Shown here piece by piece: positions 7,765-15,149 of a DNA stretch of 23,849 nucleotides. This DNA is from SZUA-146 sp963922815 (GTDB taxonomy: Bacteria > Pseudomonadota > Gammaproteobacteria > Steroidobacterales > SZUA-146). The stretch is taken from assembly GCA_963922815.1 (NCBI GenBank), contig CAWUKD010000042.1, positions 1 to 23,849 on the forward strand. The letters run 5' to 3'. Positions within the stretch are counted from its first letter, which is position 1. Each line of letters starts with the position of its first letter. A program made the position numbers and the translations under genes. Below the pieces are notes generated by a model. The model saw only the letters and a program-made list of their open reading frames with translations, had not been told where the DNA came from and did no database searches.

Positions 7765-7833
7765 ACGCCGGTGACAGCCGGATTGATAATGTACGACCTC
7801 GACTAACACCTAAAACGATGGCAGAACACAACT

Positions 7834-9327
7834 ATGAGCGCACCTGAAGAGAATCGTCTGATAGCAGAACGTCGCAATAAACTGCGCGAGCTGCGTGAAC
7901 ACGGTATTGCCTACCCGAATGACTTTCGCCGCGATTCGGTCGCCCGGCAGCTGCATGCCACCTATGACGAGCATAGCAAAGAGGCGCTTGAGGAACTGGG
8001 TGTAGAAGTTCACATTGCCGGCCGCATGATGGCCAAGCGGATAATGGGCAAAAGCAGCTTTGCGGAAATCAAGGATGGCAGCGGGCGTATTCAGATATTT
8101 CTCGCGGGAAAAGCGCTTCCCGAGGACGTCTACGAACAGTTTAAGCACTGGGATGTTGGCGACATAATTGGCGCTACCGGGACGCTGTTTAAAACCCGCA
8201 CGGGTGAACTGACCATCAAGGCGAGCGAAGTTCGCCTGCTGACCAAATCGCTGCGGCCGCTGCCTGAAAAGTACCACGGCATCAGCGATACCGAATTGCG
8301 CTATCGCCAAAGGTACGTCGATCTGATCATGAACGACGACAGCCGCGCCGTATTTAACATGCGCAGCCGACTGATTACCCACACGCGCGGCTTTCTCGAG
8401 TCTCTGGGCTTTATGGAAGTCGAAACACCCATGATGCAGACGCAGGCCGGAGGCGCGGCGGCAAAGCCGTTTGTGACTCACCACAACGCGCTCGACATGC
8501 CGCTTTTTCTTCGGGTTGCACCCGAGCTGTTTTTAAAGCGCCTGGTGGTGGGTGGTATCGAGCGAGTGTATGAAATTAACCGCAATTTCCGTAATGAAGG
8601 ACTGTCAACCCGACACAATCCTGAGTTCACCATGCTTGAGCTGTACTGGGCTTACGCGGATTTCAATGATCTGATGAATCTGGTTGAGACGCTGTTTCGC
8701 GGGCTTTCAGATGCGCTCTGCAATAGTCAAAAAATTGTGTACCAGGGAATCGAAGTGGATTTCGCTCCGGCGTTCGAACGGCTCAGCGTTGAAGATGCGA
8801 TTATCAAATACAACGACGATGTCGATGCCACGAAGCTTCGTGATCGTGACTATCTGACGCAAATGTGCAACCGACTCGGAATCCCGGTCGAGTCACATTA
8901 CGGCGAAGGCAAACTGCAGATCGAAATCTTTGAAAAAACGGCGGAAGAAAAACTCATGGCGCCGACCTTCATCACACACTATCCGACCGAAGTGTCGCCA
9001 CTCTCGCGTCGTAACGATGATGACCCGTTTGTAACCGACCGCTTTGAATTTTTTGTCACGGGGCGCGAATTGGCAAACGGCTTCTCCGAGCTTAACGATT
9101 CAGAAGACCAGGCGGAGCGATTCGCCGAGCAAATGCGCAGCAAGGACGCCGGTGACGAAGAAGCCATGCCCTTCGATCACGATTATATCCGGGCTCTCGA
9201 GTACGGGCTGCCGCCCACCGCGGGTCTTGGCGTTGGTATTGATCGGACGATCATGCTGTTTGCGGACGCCGCGTCAATTCGCGACGTGCTGCTGTTTCCG
9301 CACATGCGACCGGAAGTTTTCGACTGA
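7834..9327 (+). CDS. lysS: Lysyl-tRNA synthetase, class II
   Basis: LysS charges tRNA-Lys with lysine in the cytosol. The 497-residue protein (E. coli 505) has an N-terminal OB-fold anticodon-binding domain (around VHIAGRMMAKRIMGKSSFAE) and a class II catalytic core. Motif 1 is near FLESLGFMEVETPMM. Motif 2 is EINRNFRNEGLSTRHNPEF. Motif 3 is GLGVGIDRTIMLF at the C-terminus. ATG 7834 begins at the expected point (a short leader, then RRNKLRELREHGI). The ribosome site is weak. It follows prfB as in E. coli and is convergent with ygfZ. Confidence 0.97.
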   Translation: MSAPEENRLIAERRNKLRELREHGIAYPNDFRRDSVARQLHATYDEHSKEALEELGVEVHIAGRMMAKRIMGKSSFAEIKDGSGRIQIFLAGKALPEDVYEQFKHWDVGDIIGATGTLFKTRTGELTIKASEVRLLTKSLRPLPEKYHGISDTELRYRQRYVDLIMNDDSRAVFNMRSRLITHTRGFLESLGFMEVETPMMQTQAGGAAAKPFVTHHNALDMPLFLRVAPELFLKRLVVGGIERVYEINRNFRNEGLSTRHNPEFTMLELYWAYADFNDLMNLVETLFRGLSDALCNSQKIVYQGIEVDFAPAFERLSVEDAIIKYNDDVDATKLRDRDYLTQMCNRLGIPVESHYGEGKLQIEIFEKTAEEKLMAPTFITHYPTEVSPLSRRNDDDPFVTDRFEFFVTGRELANGFSELNDSEDQAERFAEQMRSKDAGDEEAMPFDHDYIRALEYGLPPTAGLGVGIDRTIMLFADAASIRDVLLFPHMRPEVFD

Positions 9328-9410
9328 ACAGGCCGCGCGGGCACTGATGGGCATTGCGGCCGGTTGTTGTGGCTGGTTCGGAGGCCGTTGGGGTAGGTCT
9401 GCGACTGGTG

Positions 9411-10361
9411 TCAAACGTCGTAAGGCAGCGGCCAGGGGTCCAGCGCCTGGTCGTGGCAGCTGAAGATCGCGTCGGGTGAAAAATCACTTTCTTTGATCAC
9501 CGCAAGTACGCCAAGATTCTGATGGTCATCGTGCGCCACCTCGACAATCATTCCGGCTTTGCTGCCCGATGCGCTGTTGACCGCGTCTCCGACCGTCACT
9601 GAATCGTTCGAATCGGTTACAAATCTGCGCAGTCGTCTCTTGACGGCACCGCGGTGATGAACACGGGCAATGATTTCCTGACCTGTGTAGCACCCTTTAG
9701 TCATGCTGACAGCATTGAGTGCATCCAGATTCAGCATTTGCGGAATGTGTTCCAGCGCCGTTGCCTCACCAGGTGGCGCAATACCCACGAGAACGTGGGC
9801 CTGGGCCCACAGCCCGTCAGTCGCGCCGACGGTGGTTTTCTGATCAAAGCCCGCGTTGGCCAGCTCCCATGAGGGTTCGCCTGCCGGTAGCCACTGCGGA
9901 CGGCAGCTCAGAACGCCGTTGCCGTCCAGGTTGCAACCGCCTGACTCGGGAGCGCTGTCGGTGCGCCTGAGTACGATCAGGTGCTGTCCTGGCCACGGCG
10001 TCAGGGTTACCTTTGCGCGCAATATGTATCGCGACAGGGTGGTCAGTACCGCAGGCAGCAGATGATGAGCCATGATCAGCCCGAACACGTCATTGCCGGT
10101 GCGTGCAATTTCAACCTGGGCGATGACGCGCCCTTTGGGATTGCACAGGGCGCTGGTATGGCACTGGCCCGGCGAGAGGGCGGCTATGTCGGAGGTCATC
10201 TGGCCCTGAAGAAAGCTGACGGTGTCCGCGCCGGACGCCTGCAGACAGGCATAACCTCGCGGGTTCCCGGGTGTACTTTGAAGCGCCTCGGCGACTCCGT
10301 AGGTTTCGGCAACCTCAGAGAGTAGCGCGGAGGGCTGCTGGCGAAAGTTCAGGGTAGACAT
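9411..10361 (-). CDS. ygfZ: YgfZ/GcvT-like folate-binding protein (Fe-S cluster / tRNA-modification factor)
   Basis: YgfZ is a folate-binding GcvT-fold protein needed for activity of certain Fe-S enzymes such as MiaB; its mitochondrial relative is IBA57/CAF17. The signature KGCYTGQE, with the family's conserved Cys, is at residues 222-229, followed by IIARVHHRG. The N-terminal region includes SFLQGQMTSDIAAL and CNPKGRVIAQ, typical of the family. The length is 316 residues (E. coli 326). ATG 10361 is chosen; a TTG five codons further upstream is possible. It faces lysS convergently and is divergent from the SDHAF4-like gene. A link to the adjacent succinate dehydrogenase operon through its Fe-S subunit is plausible but unproven. 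Confidence 0.92.
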   Translation of the reverse strand: MSTLNFRQQPSALLSEVAETYGVAEALQSTPGNPRGYACLQASGADTVSFLQGQMTSDIAALSPGQCHTSALCNPKGRVIAQVEIARTGNDVFGLIMAHHLLPAVLTTLSRYILRAKVTLTPWPGQHLIVLRRTDSAPESGGCNLDGNGVLSCRPQWLPAGEPSWELANAGFDQKTTVGATDGLWAQAHVLVGIAPPGEATALEHIPQMLNLDALNAVSMTKGCYTGQEIIARVHHRGAVKRRLRRFVTDSNDSVTVGDAVNSASGSKAGMIVEVAHDDHQNLGVLAVIKESDFSPDAIFSCHDQALDPWPLPYDV

Positions 10362-10495
10362 AGAATCAAAGCTCAATGGGTAAGTTCGAAGCAGGGCCGT
10401 AAATTTACACCATTTGGCAAGTTAGGCAATTGCTAATCGGCAGGTAAATGGTCAAAATAGGAGGGTTGATCGATAGTTAGCGAGCCGTGGTCGTT

Positions 10496-10684
10496 ATGTC
10501 ACAGAAAAAGCGCGAAGAATCCAGCGATTCATCACCTTCCGAGAGTATCTCCGACACGACCGAAGAGAGGCCCGAGGCGCCAGGTAATGCCGGGAACAAA
10601 CCTGTAGAAGTCGGGGGCAGGGACGGCCCGGATCCGGTGAGATACGGCGACTGGGAAAAAGGCGGTCGATGTATCGACTTTTAG
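10496..10684 (+). CDS. SDHAF4-type (DUF1674) succinate dehydrogenase assembly factor
   Basis: This 62-residue protein has a disordered, Ser/Glu/Pro-rich N-terminus and the diagnostic C-terminal tail GPDPVRYGDWEKGGRCIDF (44-62). This is the conserved end of DUF1674 proteins and mitochondrial SDHAF4, typically GPEPTRYGDWE-x-x-GR-x-x-DF. SDHAF4 binds free flavinylated SdhA and helps it join SdhB. The gene sits 107 bases ahead of sdhC, which strongly supports the same role here. ATG 10496 is preferred over GTG 10487. No strong ribosome site is visible. Its recognition rests on the short C-terminal motif plus context. Confidence 0.85.
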   Translation: MSQKKREESSDSSPSESISDTTEERPEAPGNAGNKPVEVGGRDGPDPVRYGDWEKGGRCIDF

Positions 10685-10725
10685 CCCGGTCGAAGCGGTG
10701 CTCAAACAACAGCTATGACTATCAC

Positions 10726-10753
10726 TTGGTACTCACAATATTCACCTTATGCT
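10726..10753 (+). promoter_or_regulatory. Possible sigma-70-type promoter ahead of sdhC
   Basis: TTGGTA (10726-10731) and TATGCT (10748-10753) are separated by 16 bases and lie about 40 bases before the sdhC start. Both match the consensus hexamers imperfectly. The sdh genes could also be read through from the SDHAF4-like gene. Confidence 0.35.
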
Positions 10754-10791
10754 TCCAGCTTTAACAGGCGTAGCCAACCCGGAGCAACACT

Positions 10792-11181
10792 ATGACGGAT
10801 AATCGCCCGTTATCCCCGCACCTGAGCGTCTATCGACCGCAGTTGACGTCGGTACTGTCCATACTTCACAGAATCACCGGAATCGTGCTGAGCTTCAGCG
10901 TTCTTTTGCTGGTCTTGTGGCTTGCCGCACTGTCGGCCGGACCGGAATCGTTTGCCAGGGCCAGTGCCCTGACCGGCAATATTCTGGTTCAGCTTGTGAT
11001 CCTCGGTGGCGTGTTCAGTTTTTTCTATCATTTATGCAACGGTATTCGTCATCTGTTCTGGGACATGGGCAAGGGTTTGTCCATTGAGTCGGCCTATCGC
11101 AGTGGCTGGACCGTCGTCATTGCGGCGCTGGTGCTTGCAGCAAGCGTGTTCGCTTACGCCATGATGGGAGGTGCGGTATGA
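10792..11181 (+). CDS. sdhC: Succinate dehydrogenase cytochrome b556 subunit
   Basis: This is a membrane anchor of respiratory complex II, binding heme b and ubiquinone with SdhD. The 129-residue protein has three hydrophobic spans. It has the family start RPLSPHLSVYRPQ, the quinone-site region SILHRITG (S23, R27 align with E. coli S27, R31), and YHLCNGIRHLFWD with H80 aligning with the E. coli heme ligand H84. GGAG (10781-10784) gives a good ribosome site for ATG 10792. The stop overlaps the sdhD start (ATGA), indicating coupled synthesis of the two anchors. Confidence 0.96.
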   Translation: MTDNRPLSPHLSVYRPQLTSVLSILHRITGIVLSFSVLLLVLWLAALSAGPESFARASALTGNILVQLVILGGVFSFFYHLCNGIRHLFWDMGKGLSIESAYRSGWTVVIAALVLAASVFAYAMMGGAV

Positions 11182-11567
11182 GCAAAAAGACACCTCTTGG
11201 CACCGTGAAGGGTCTGGGTTCTGCCAAATCCGGAAATCACCACTGGTGGAGTCAGCGCATGAGCGCCGTCGCTCTGCTGCCCCTCGGTTTATGGCTGATC
11301 CTGTCTCTTGCATCGCTCGCGCACAACGGTGCGACCGACTACGCGAGCCTGGTAGCCTGGATTCAGAACCCCTTCACCGCAATGATGCTGGTCACCACGT
11401 TGCTGGTTGTTTTGTACCACTCCCACCTGGGTGTGCAGGTGGTGCTCGAAGACTACGCCGCAGAGGGCGTGTCTCGCGTGGGCAGCCTGATGCTGCAAAA
11501 ATTTCTGCACCTGATCCTGGCTGTGATCGGTGTGTTCTCCGTACTTAAACTTGCATTCGGGGCCTAG
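11178..11567 (+). CDS. sdhD: Succinate dehydrogenase membrane anchor subunit
   Basis: The second membrane anchor of complex II has 129 residues and three predicted membrane helices. HSHLGVQVVLEDY (81-93) matches the E. coli SdhD region with heme ligand H71 (here H81) and quinone-site D82/Y83 (here D92/Y93), with identical spacing. The N-terminus (GSAKSGNHHWWSQRMSA) is the usual amphipathic lead into helix 1. The start ATG overlaps the sdhC stop, and sdhA begins 3 bases after the sdhD stop. Confidence 0.95.
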   Translation: MSKKTPLGTVKGLGSAKSGNHHWWSQRMSAVALLPLGLWLILSLASLAHNGATDYASLVAWIQNPFTAMMLVTTLLVVLYHSHLGVQVVLEDYAAEGVSRVGSLMLQKFLHLILAVIGVFSVLKLAFGA

Positions 11568-11570
11568 TCC

Positions 11571-13358
11571 ATGTCCAGCAGTTACGAATTTATTGACCAC
11601 ACGTATGACGTGGTTGTTGTCGGTGCCGGCGGCGCCGGATTGCGCGCTACCCTAGGTCTTGCGGAAGCGGGCCTGAGCACCGTGTGCATCACAAAAGTGT
11701 TCCCCACTCGCAGTCACACCGTGGCGGCTCAGGGTGGTATCAGTGCGGCCCTTGGCAATATGGGTGAAGACGACTGGCGCTGGCACATGTACGACACCGT
11801 CAAAGGCTCCGACTGGCTCGGCGACCAGGATGCCATCGCCTATATGTGTCGCGAGGCACCTTCTGCGGTTATTGAGCTCGAGCACTACGGTGTACCGTTT
11901 TCGCGAACGGAAGAAGGCCGTATCTACCAGCGTCCTTTTGGAGGCATGACCACGCACTTTGGCGAAGGGACCGCAGAACGCACCTGCGCCGCAGCCGACC
12001 GCACCGGTCACGCAATGCTGCACACGCTGTATCAGCAGAGTCTCAAGAACAACGCTGAATTTCATATTGAATTTTTTGCGATCGACCTGATCATGGAAGA
12101 CGGCGAGTGTCGCGGTGTGATTGCCATGAATATGGCGGACGGTACGCTGCACCGGTATCGGGCACACAAGGTCATTCTTGCGACGGGTGGCTACGGCCGC
12201 GCGTATTTCTCCTGTACATCGGCTCACACCTGTACCGGTGACGGCAATGCCATGGTCGCGCGGGCCGGGTTGCCGCTTCAGGATATGGAGTTCGTGCAGT
12301 TTCACCCAACGGGGATCTACGGCGCAGGCTGCCTGATTACCGAAGGCGTTCGCGGTGAAGGCGGGATTCTCAAAAACTCGGAAAACGAACGCTTTATGGA
12401 GCGCTATGCGCCCAACGCCAAAGACCTCGCGTCCCGTGACGTGGTGAGTCGATCCATGACCATGGAGATTCGTGAAGGACGAGGCGTCGGTGACGAAAAA
12501 GATCATATCTATCTGCATCTGGAGCATCTGGGCCCCGAAGTTATCCATGAGCGGCTGCCGGGGATTGCCGAGACGGCCAAGATTTTCTCGGGCGTTGACG
12601 TATCGAAAGCGCCTATTCCGGTGCTGCCCACAGTGCACTACAACATGGGCGGCATCCCGACTCTCTACAACGGCGATGTCGTGACGTCACGCGACGGCAA
12701 TCCCGATAGCGTCGTGCCCGGTCTTATGGCCGTGGGCGAAGCGGCGTGCGTTTCGGTTCACGGCTCCAACCGGCTGGGTTCGAACTCGCTGCTCGACCTG
12801 GTGGTGTTCGGGCGCGCGGCTGCCCGCCATTGCCAGGACACGGTCAAGCCCAACCAGCGGCACAAACCTCTGGCATCCAGTGCCGGTGACGAAGCGCTGG
12901 CCCGTCTCGACAAGTTCCGGCACGCCAGCGGCGGTACGGGCACTGCAGAGATCCGCTTGAACATGCAAAAGACGATGCAGAACCACGCGGCTGTTTTCCG
13001 TACGCAGGAGTCTCTGGACGAAGGTGTCGACAAGCTGTCTGAAGTGTTTGAGCAGTTCAAGGATGTCAAAGTCGCCGATCGTTCACTGGTCTGGAATACA
13101 GATCTGATCGAAACACTGGAACTGGACAACCTGCTGGGTCAGGCGTCGGCAACGATCGCCTCGGCCGCGAATCGCAAAGAGAGTCGCGGAGCGCAGGCGA
13201 GGGAAGACTACCCCGATCGCGATGATGAGAACTGGATGAAGCACACGCTGGCCTGGGTTGATGAGGGCGGCAAAGTGCGATTCGATTATCGGCCCGTACA
13301 TATGGATACGGACACTGATGAAGTCGACACGATTGCGCCTAAAGCGCGCGTGTACTAA
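11571..13358 (+). CDS. sdhA: Succinate dehydrogenase flavoprotein subunit
   Basis: SdhA oxidises succinate to fumarate using covalently bound FAD in the TCA cycle and respiratory chain. In this 595-residue protein the dinucleotide fold is VVVVGAGGAGLRA (14-26). The FAD-linking His is H49 in TRSHTVAAQGG. Substrate-site elements are HPTG (245-248), the catalytic Arg in ASRDVVSR (R289, matching E. coli R286) and GSNRLGSNSLLDLVVFGR. The C-terminal domain includes DYPDRDDENWMKHTLAW. Overall length and motif texture are close to the alphaproteobacterial/mitochondrial type. Flavinylation would be assisted by SdhE, and maturation by the SDHAF4-like protein, both encoded in this cluster. Confidence 0.98.
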   Translation: MSSSYEFIDHTYDVVVVGAGGAGLRATLGLAEAGLSTVCITKVFPTRSHTVAAQGGISAALGNMGEDDWRWHMYDTVKGSDWLGDQDAIAYMCREAPSAVIELEHYGVPFSRTEEGRIYQRPFGGMTTHFGEGTAERTCAAADRTGHAMLHTLYQQSLKNNAEFHIEFFAIDLIMEDGECRGVIAMNMADGTLHRYRAHKVILATGGYGRAYFSCTSAHTCTGDGNAMVARAGLPLQDMEFVQFHPTGIYGAGCLITEGVRGEGGILKNSENERFMERYAPNAKDLASRDVVSRSMTMEIREGRGVGDEKDHIYLHLEHLGPEVIHERLPGIAETAKIFSGVDVSKAPIPVLPTVHYNMGGIPTLYNGDVVTSRDGNPDSVVPGLMAVGEAACVSVHGSNRLGSNSLLDLVVFGRAAARHCQDTVKPNQRHKPLASSAGDEALARLDKFRHASGGTGTAEIRLNMQKTMQNHAAVFRTQESLDEGVDKLSEVFEQFKDVKVADRSLVWNTDLIETLELDNLLGQASATIASAANRKESRGAQAREDYPDRDDENWMKHTLAWVDEGGKVRFDYRPVHMDTDTDEVDTIAPKARVY

Positions 13359-13387
13359 ACAACGAACTGGTCTGACGAGGCAATCCC

Positions 13388-14167
13388 ATGGCTGAATTTC
13401 GCCTACCTGTAAATTCCCGCATTACCAAGGGCAAATCGTTTCCTGCGACATCGCAGGGGCGTGTACGCACGTTTCGTGTCTACCGCTACGATCCTGACAG
13501 TGGTGCCAATCCACGCATTGATTCCTATGAGGTTGATCTCGATAAATGTGGACCCATGGTGCTCGACGCACTGATCAAGATTAAAAATGACATTGACTCG
13601 TCGCTGACTTTCCGTCGTTCCTGCCGCGAAGGTATCTGCGGTTCGTGTGCGATGAACATCGATGGCGTGAATACGCTCGCGTGCACCAAGGACCTGGATG
13701 AGATCAAGGGCGATATCAAGATTTACCCGCTGCCTCATATGCGTGTCATTAAAGATCTGGTTCCGGACATGACGCATTTTTATGCGCAGTATGCGTCTAT
13801 CAAACCCTGGCTGCAGTCCGATACGCCGGCACCGCCGGATCGGGAGCGCTTCCAGGCCAAAGAAGATCAACAGCTCATCGATGAACCTTCCGCGTGCATT
13901 CTCTGCGCGTGTTGCTCGACGAGTTGCCCCAGCTACTGGTGGAACAGCGACCGCTATCTCGGTCCGGCCATCTTGCTGCAGGCCTATCGCTGGATTGTGG
14001 ATACGCGCGATGAAGCAACCGGTGATCGACTGGATAATCTGGAAGACCCGTTCAGATTGTATCGATGCCATACCATCATGAATTGCACCAACACGTGTCC
14101 AAAAGGTTTGAATCCGGCCAAGGCCATTGCTGAAACCAAAAAGCTGATCAGTGCCCGAGGCCACTAG
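13388..14167 (+). CDS. sdhB: Succinate dehydrogenase iron-sulfur subunit
   Basis: SdhB passes electrons from FAD to quinone through three Fe-S clusters. The 259-residue protein carries the [2Fe-2S] ligands C79, C84, C87 and C99 (SCREGICGSC...LACTKD). The [4Fe-4S] and [3Fe-4S] cysteines lie in CILCACCSTSCPSYWWN and CHTIMNCTNTCPKGLNPAKA. All expected cysteines are present. It is longer than E. coli SdhB (238), mainly through an N-terminal extension as in alphaproteobacterial and mitochondrial proteins. It starts at ATG 13388, 29 bases after sdhA. Confidence 0.97.
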   Translation: MAEFRLPVNSRITKGKSFPATSQGRVRTFRVYRYDPDSGANPRIDSYEVDLDKCGPMVLDALIKIKNDIDSSLTFRRSCREGICGSCAMNIDGVNTLACTKDLDEIKGDIKIYPLPHMRVIKDLVPDMTHFYAQYASIKPWLQSDTPAPPDRERFQAKEDQQLIDEPSACILCACCSTSCPSYWWNSDRYLGPAILLQAYRWIVDTRDEATGDRLDNLEDPFRLYRCHTIMNCTNTCPKGLNPAKAIAETKKLISARGH

Positions 14168-14209
14168 GCGTCGCTGACGCAGCCTGGTTTGCGCAAACAG
14201 TCACGCTCA

Positions 14210-14452
14210 ATGGACCTTAAACGCGAAATCAGCAAGCTCAAGTGGCGTTGTCGACGCGGTATGCGCGAACTCGACAAGGTCACGGAGGGCTATCTGAACG
14301 AGCACTATGCTCTGGCATCTGATGAAGAGCGGGCGGCGTACAGGAAATTGCTCGATCTTCCCGACCCTCACTTGCTGGCGCTGATTTTTGAGCAGGAGAT
14401 TGCCGACGACAGTACGACACGTGATGTCCTGGCAAAAATGCGTAACCGGTGA
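14210..14452 (+). CDS. sdhE: SdhE, FAD assembly factor for succinate dehydrogenase
   Basis: SdhE (YgfY; mitochondrial SDHAF2) promotes covalent attachment of FAD to SdhA. This 80-residue protein has the signature RRGMRELD near residues 15-22, followed by the acidic helix region (LASDEERAAYRKLLDLPDP) and the C-terminal EQEIADD segment, matching E. coli SdhE (88 residues). ATG 14210 is preferred; a TTG at 14189 would add seven residues. It lies 42 bases after sdhB, so it is likely in the sdh operon. The end overlaps the likely start of the YgfX-like gene, as in E. coli. Confidence 0.94.
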   Translation: MDLKREISKLKWRCRRGMRELDKVTEGYLNEHYALASDEERAAYRKLLDLPDPHLLALIFEQEIADDSTTRDVLAKMRNR

Positions 14453-14975
14453 ATGCTACTCACTGGCGGTGCCGTTACCGGTAGTGGCGGCGCTGCGAAC
14501 GCTTCATCTGCTGATCGCGATAAGCACGTTCGGGCTCGAGTTACCGGCCGATTGCACGGTATTGCTGTGGCTCGTCGTGTTCCGGTCGTGGCGTCAAAGC
14601 AAACGGGTCATCGCGGTTAATGCTGACCTCGCCGTGTCGCTTGATCGCAAAGGGCGCTTCCAGCTTCACGAAAGGCCTCGTAGTTTAATCTCACATAATG
14701 CATTGTGGACCGAACGGTGCGATTCAGGGCGCGCGGGACTGACGACGTTTAAATCCGGTCCGGACAAGTACGAAAGCACGTCTCAGGTTACGAGGCGGCA
14801 CGGCAGCGATACCGTTTCGCCGCACTACACCTGTTGTCGTAGTGCAAGGGTGCCTGGATGCATTGCCATGACGCTCGTAACAGGCTACGGCAAGCCTCTG
14901 GAAATCTTGGTTTTTTACCGATATCATCAGCGCGAGTTTTACAGACGTCTCGTGCGTCATCTGGCCTATAGTTAG
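14424..14975 (+). CDS. Putative YgfX-like membrane protein with an internal insert
   Basis: This is a 183-residue reading frame overlapping the end of sdhE. The first half has two hydrophobic stretches (about residues 14-36 and 42-53) followed by FRSWRQSKR and a strand-rich stretch with LDRKGRFQL. The last 35 residues (TLVTGYGKPLEILVFYR, then REFYRRLVRHL) resemble the end of YgfX (about 135 residues in E. coli). Between them, residues about 98-145 are low in hydrophobic order and look inserted. YgfX is a partner of SdhE in E. coli, also described as the toxin-like CptA. The location right after sdhE supports the call. ATG 14424 is one option; GTG 14469 would start just after sdhE. Alternatives are a decayed gene or a partly spurious frame. 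Confidence 0.48.
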   Translation: MSWQKCVTGECYSLAVPLPVVAALRTLHLLIAISTFGLELPADCTVLLWLVVFRSWRQSKRVIAVNADLAVSLDRKGRFQLHERPRSLISHNALWTERCDSGRAGLTTFKSGPDKYESTSQVTRRHGSDTVSPHYTCCRSARVPGCIAMTLVTGYGKPLEILVFYRYHQREFYRRLVRHLAYS

Positions 14976-15081
14976 CGTTTAGCTACGACCTTCTTCGTGC
15001 CTGACTTGAGCACAAAATCGACCCCAAATAACCCTTACCTGTGGATCCTGAATTGAAGCCTAAAATATACTCAGCCTGTGC

Positions 15082-15108
15082 GAACTTTTACTGTCACCGC
15101 GGGTCTAT
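15082..15108 (+). promoter_or_regulatory. Sigma-E (RpoE/AlgU)-type promoter of rpoE
   Basis: GAACTT (15082-15087) is followed by exactly 16 bases and then TCTAT (15104-15108). This matches the known RpoE/AlgU promoter pattern (GAACTT, N16-17, TCtgA-like). Transcription would begin near 15115, about 35 bases before the rpoE ATG. This predicts that RpoE activates its own operon, as in E. coli and Pseudomonas. It also excludes the in-frame GTG at 15078 as the rpoE start, because that codon precedes the -35 box. Confidence 0.75.
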
Positions 15109-15132
15109 CGTTGTGGCAGTGGGGTTGCTGCG

Positions 15133-15144
15133 AACACCGGTGTT
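15133..15144. promoter_or_regulatory. 12-base perfect palindrome in the rpoE leader
   Basis: AACACCGGTGTT is fully self-complementary and ends 5 bases before the rpoE start codon, downstream of the predicted transcription start. It could be a repressor operator, or in RNA a small hairpin over the ribosome-binding region, where no clear Shine-Dalgarno is visible. No known protein is assigned to it. Confidence 0.4.
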
Positions 15145-15149
15145 ACGGC

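Noticed and set aside
9331..9361. GGCCGC ... GCGGCC inverted repeat between lysS and ygfZ, considered as a terminator
   Set aside because: The 6-base stem encloses a 19-base loop and no T-run follows on either strand, so termination is not supported.
11652..12638. Long minus-strand open frame (328 residues) antisense to sdhA
   Set aside because: SdhA on the plus strand has all motifs intact; the antisense translation shows no family features.
13403..14164. Minus-strand open frame (253 residues) antisense to sdhB
   Set aside because: It mirrors the SdhB coding region almost end to end and contains no plausible protein signature.
15078..15149. Upstream GTG start for rpoE
   Set aside because: The codon lies before the -35 box of the predicted rpoE promoter, and the added residues have no counterpart in RpoE proteins.
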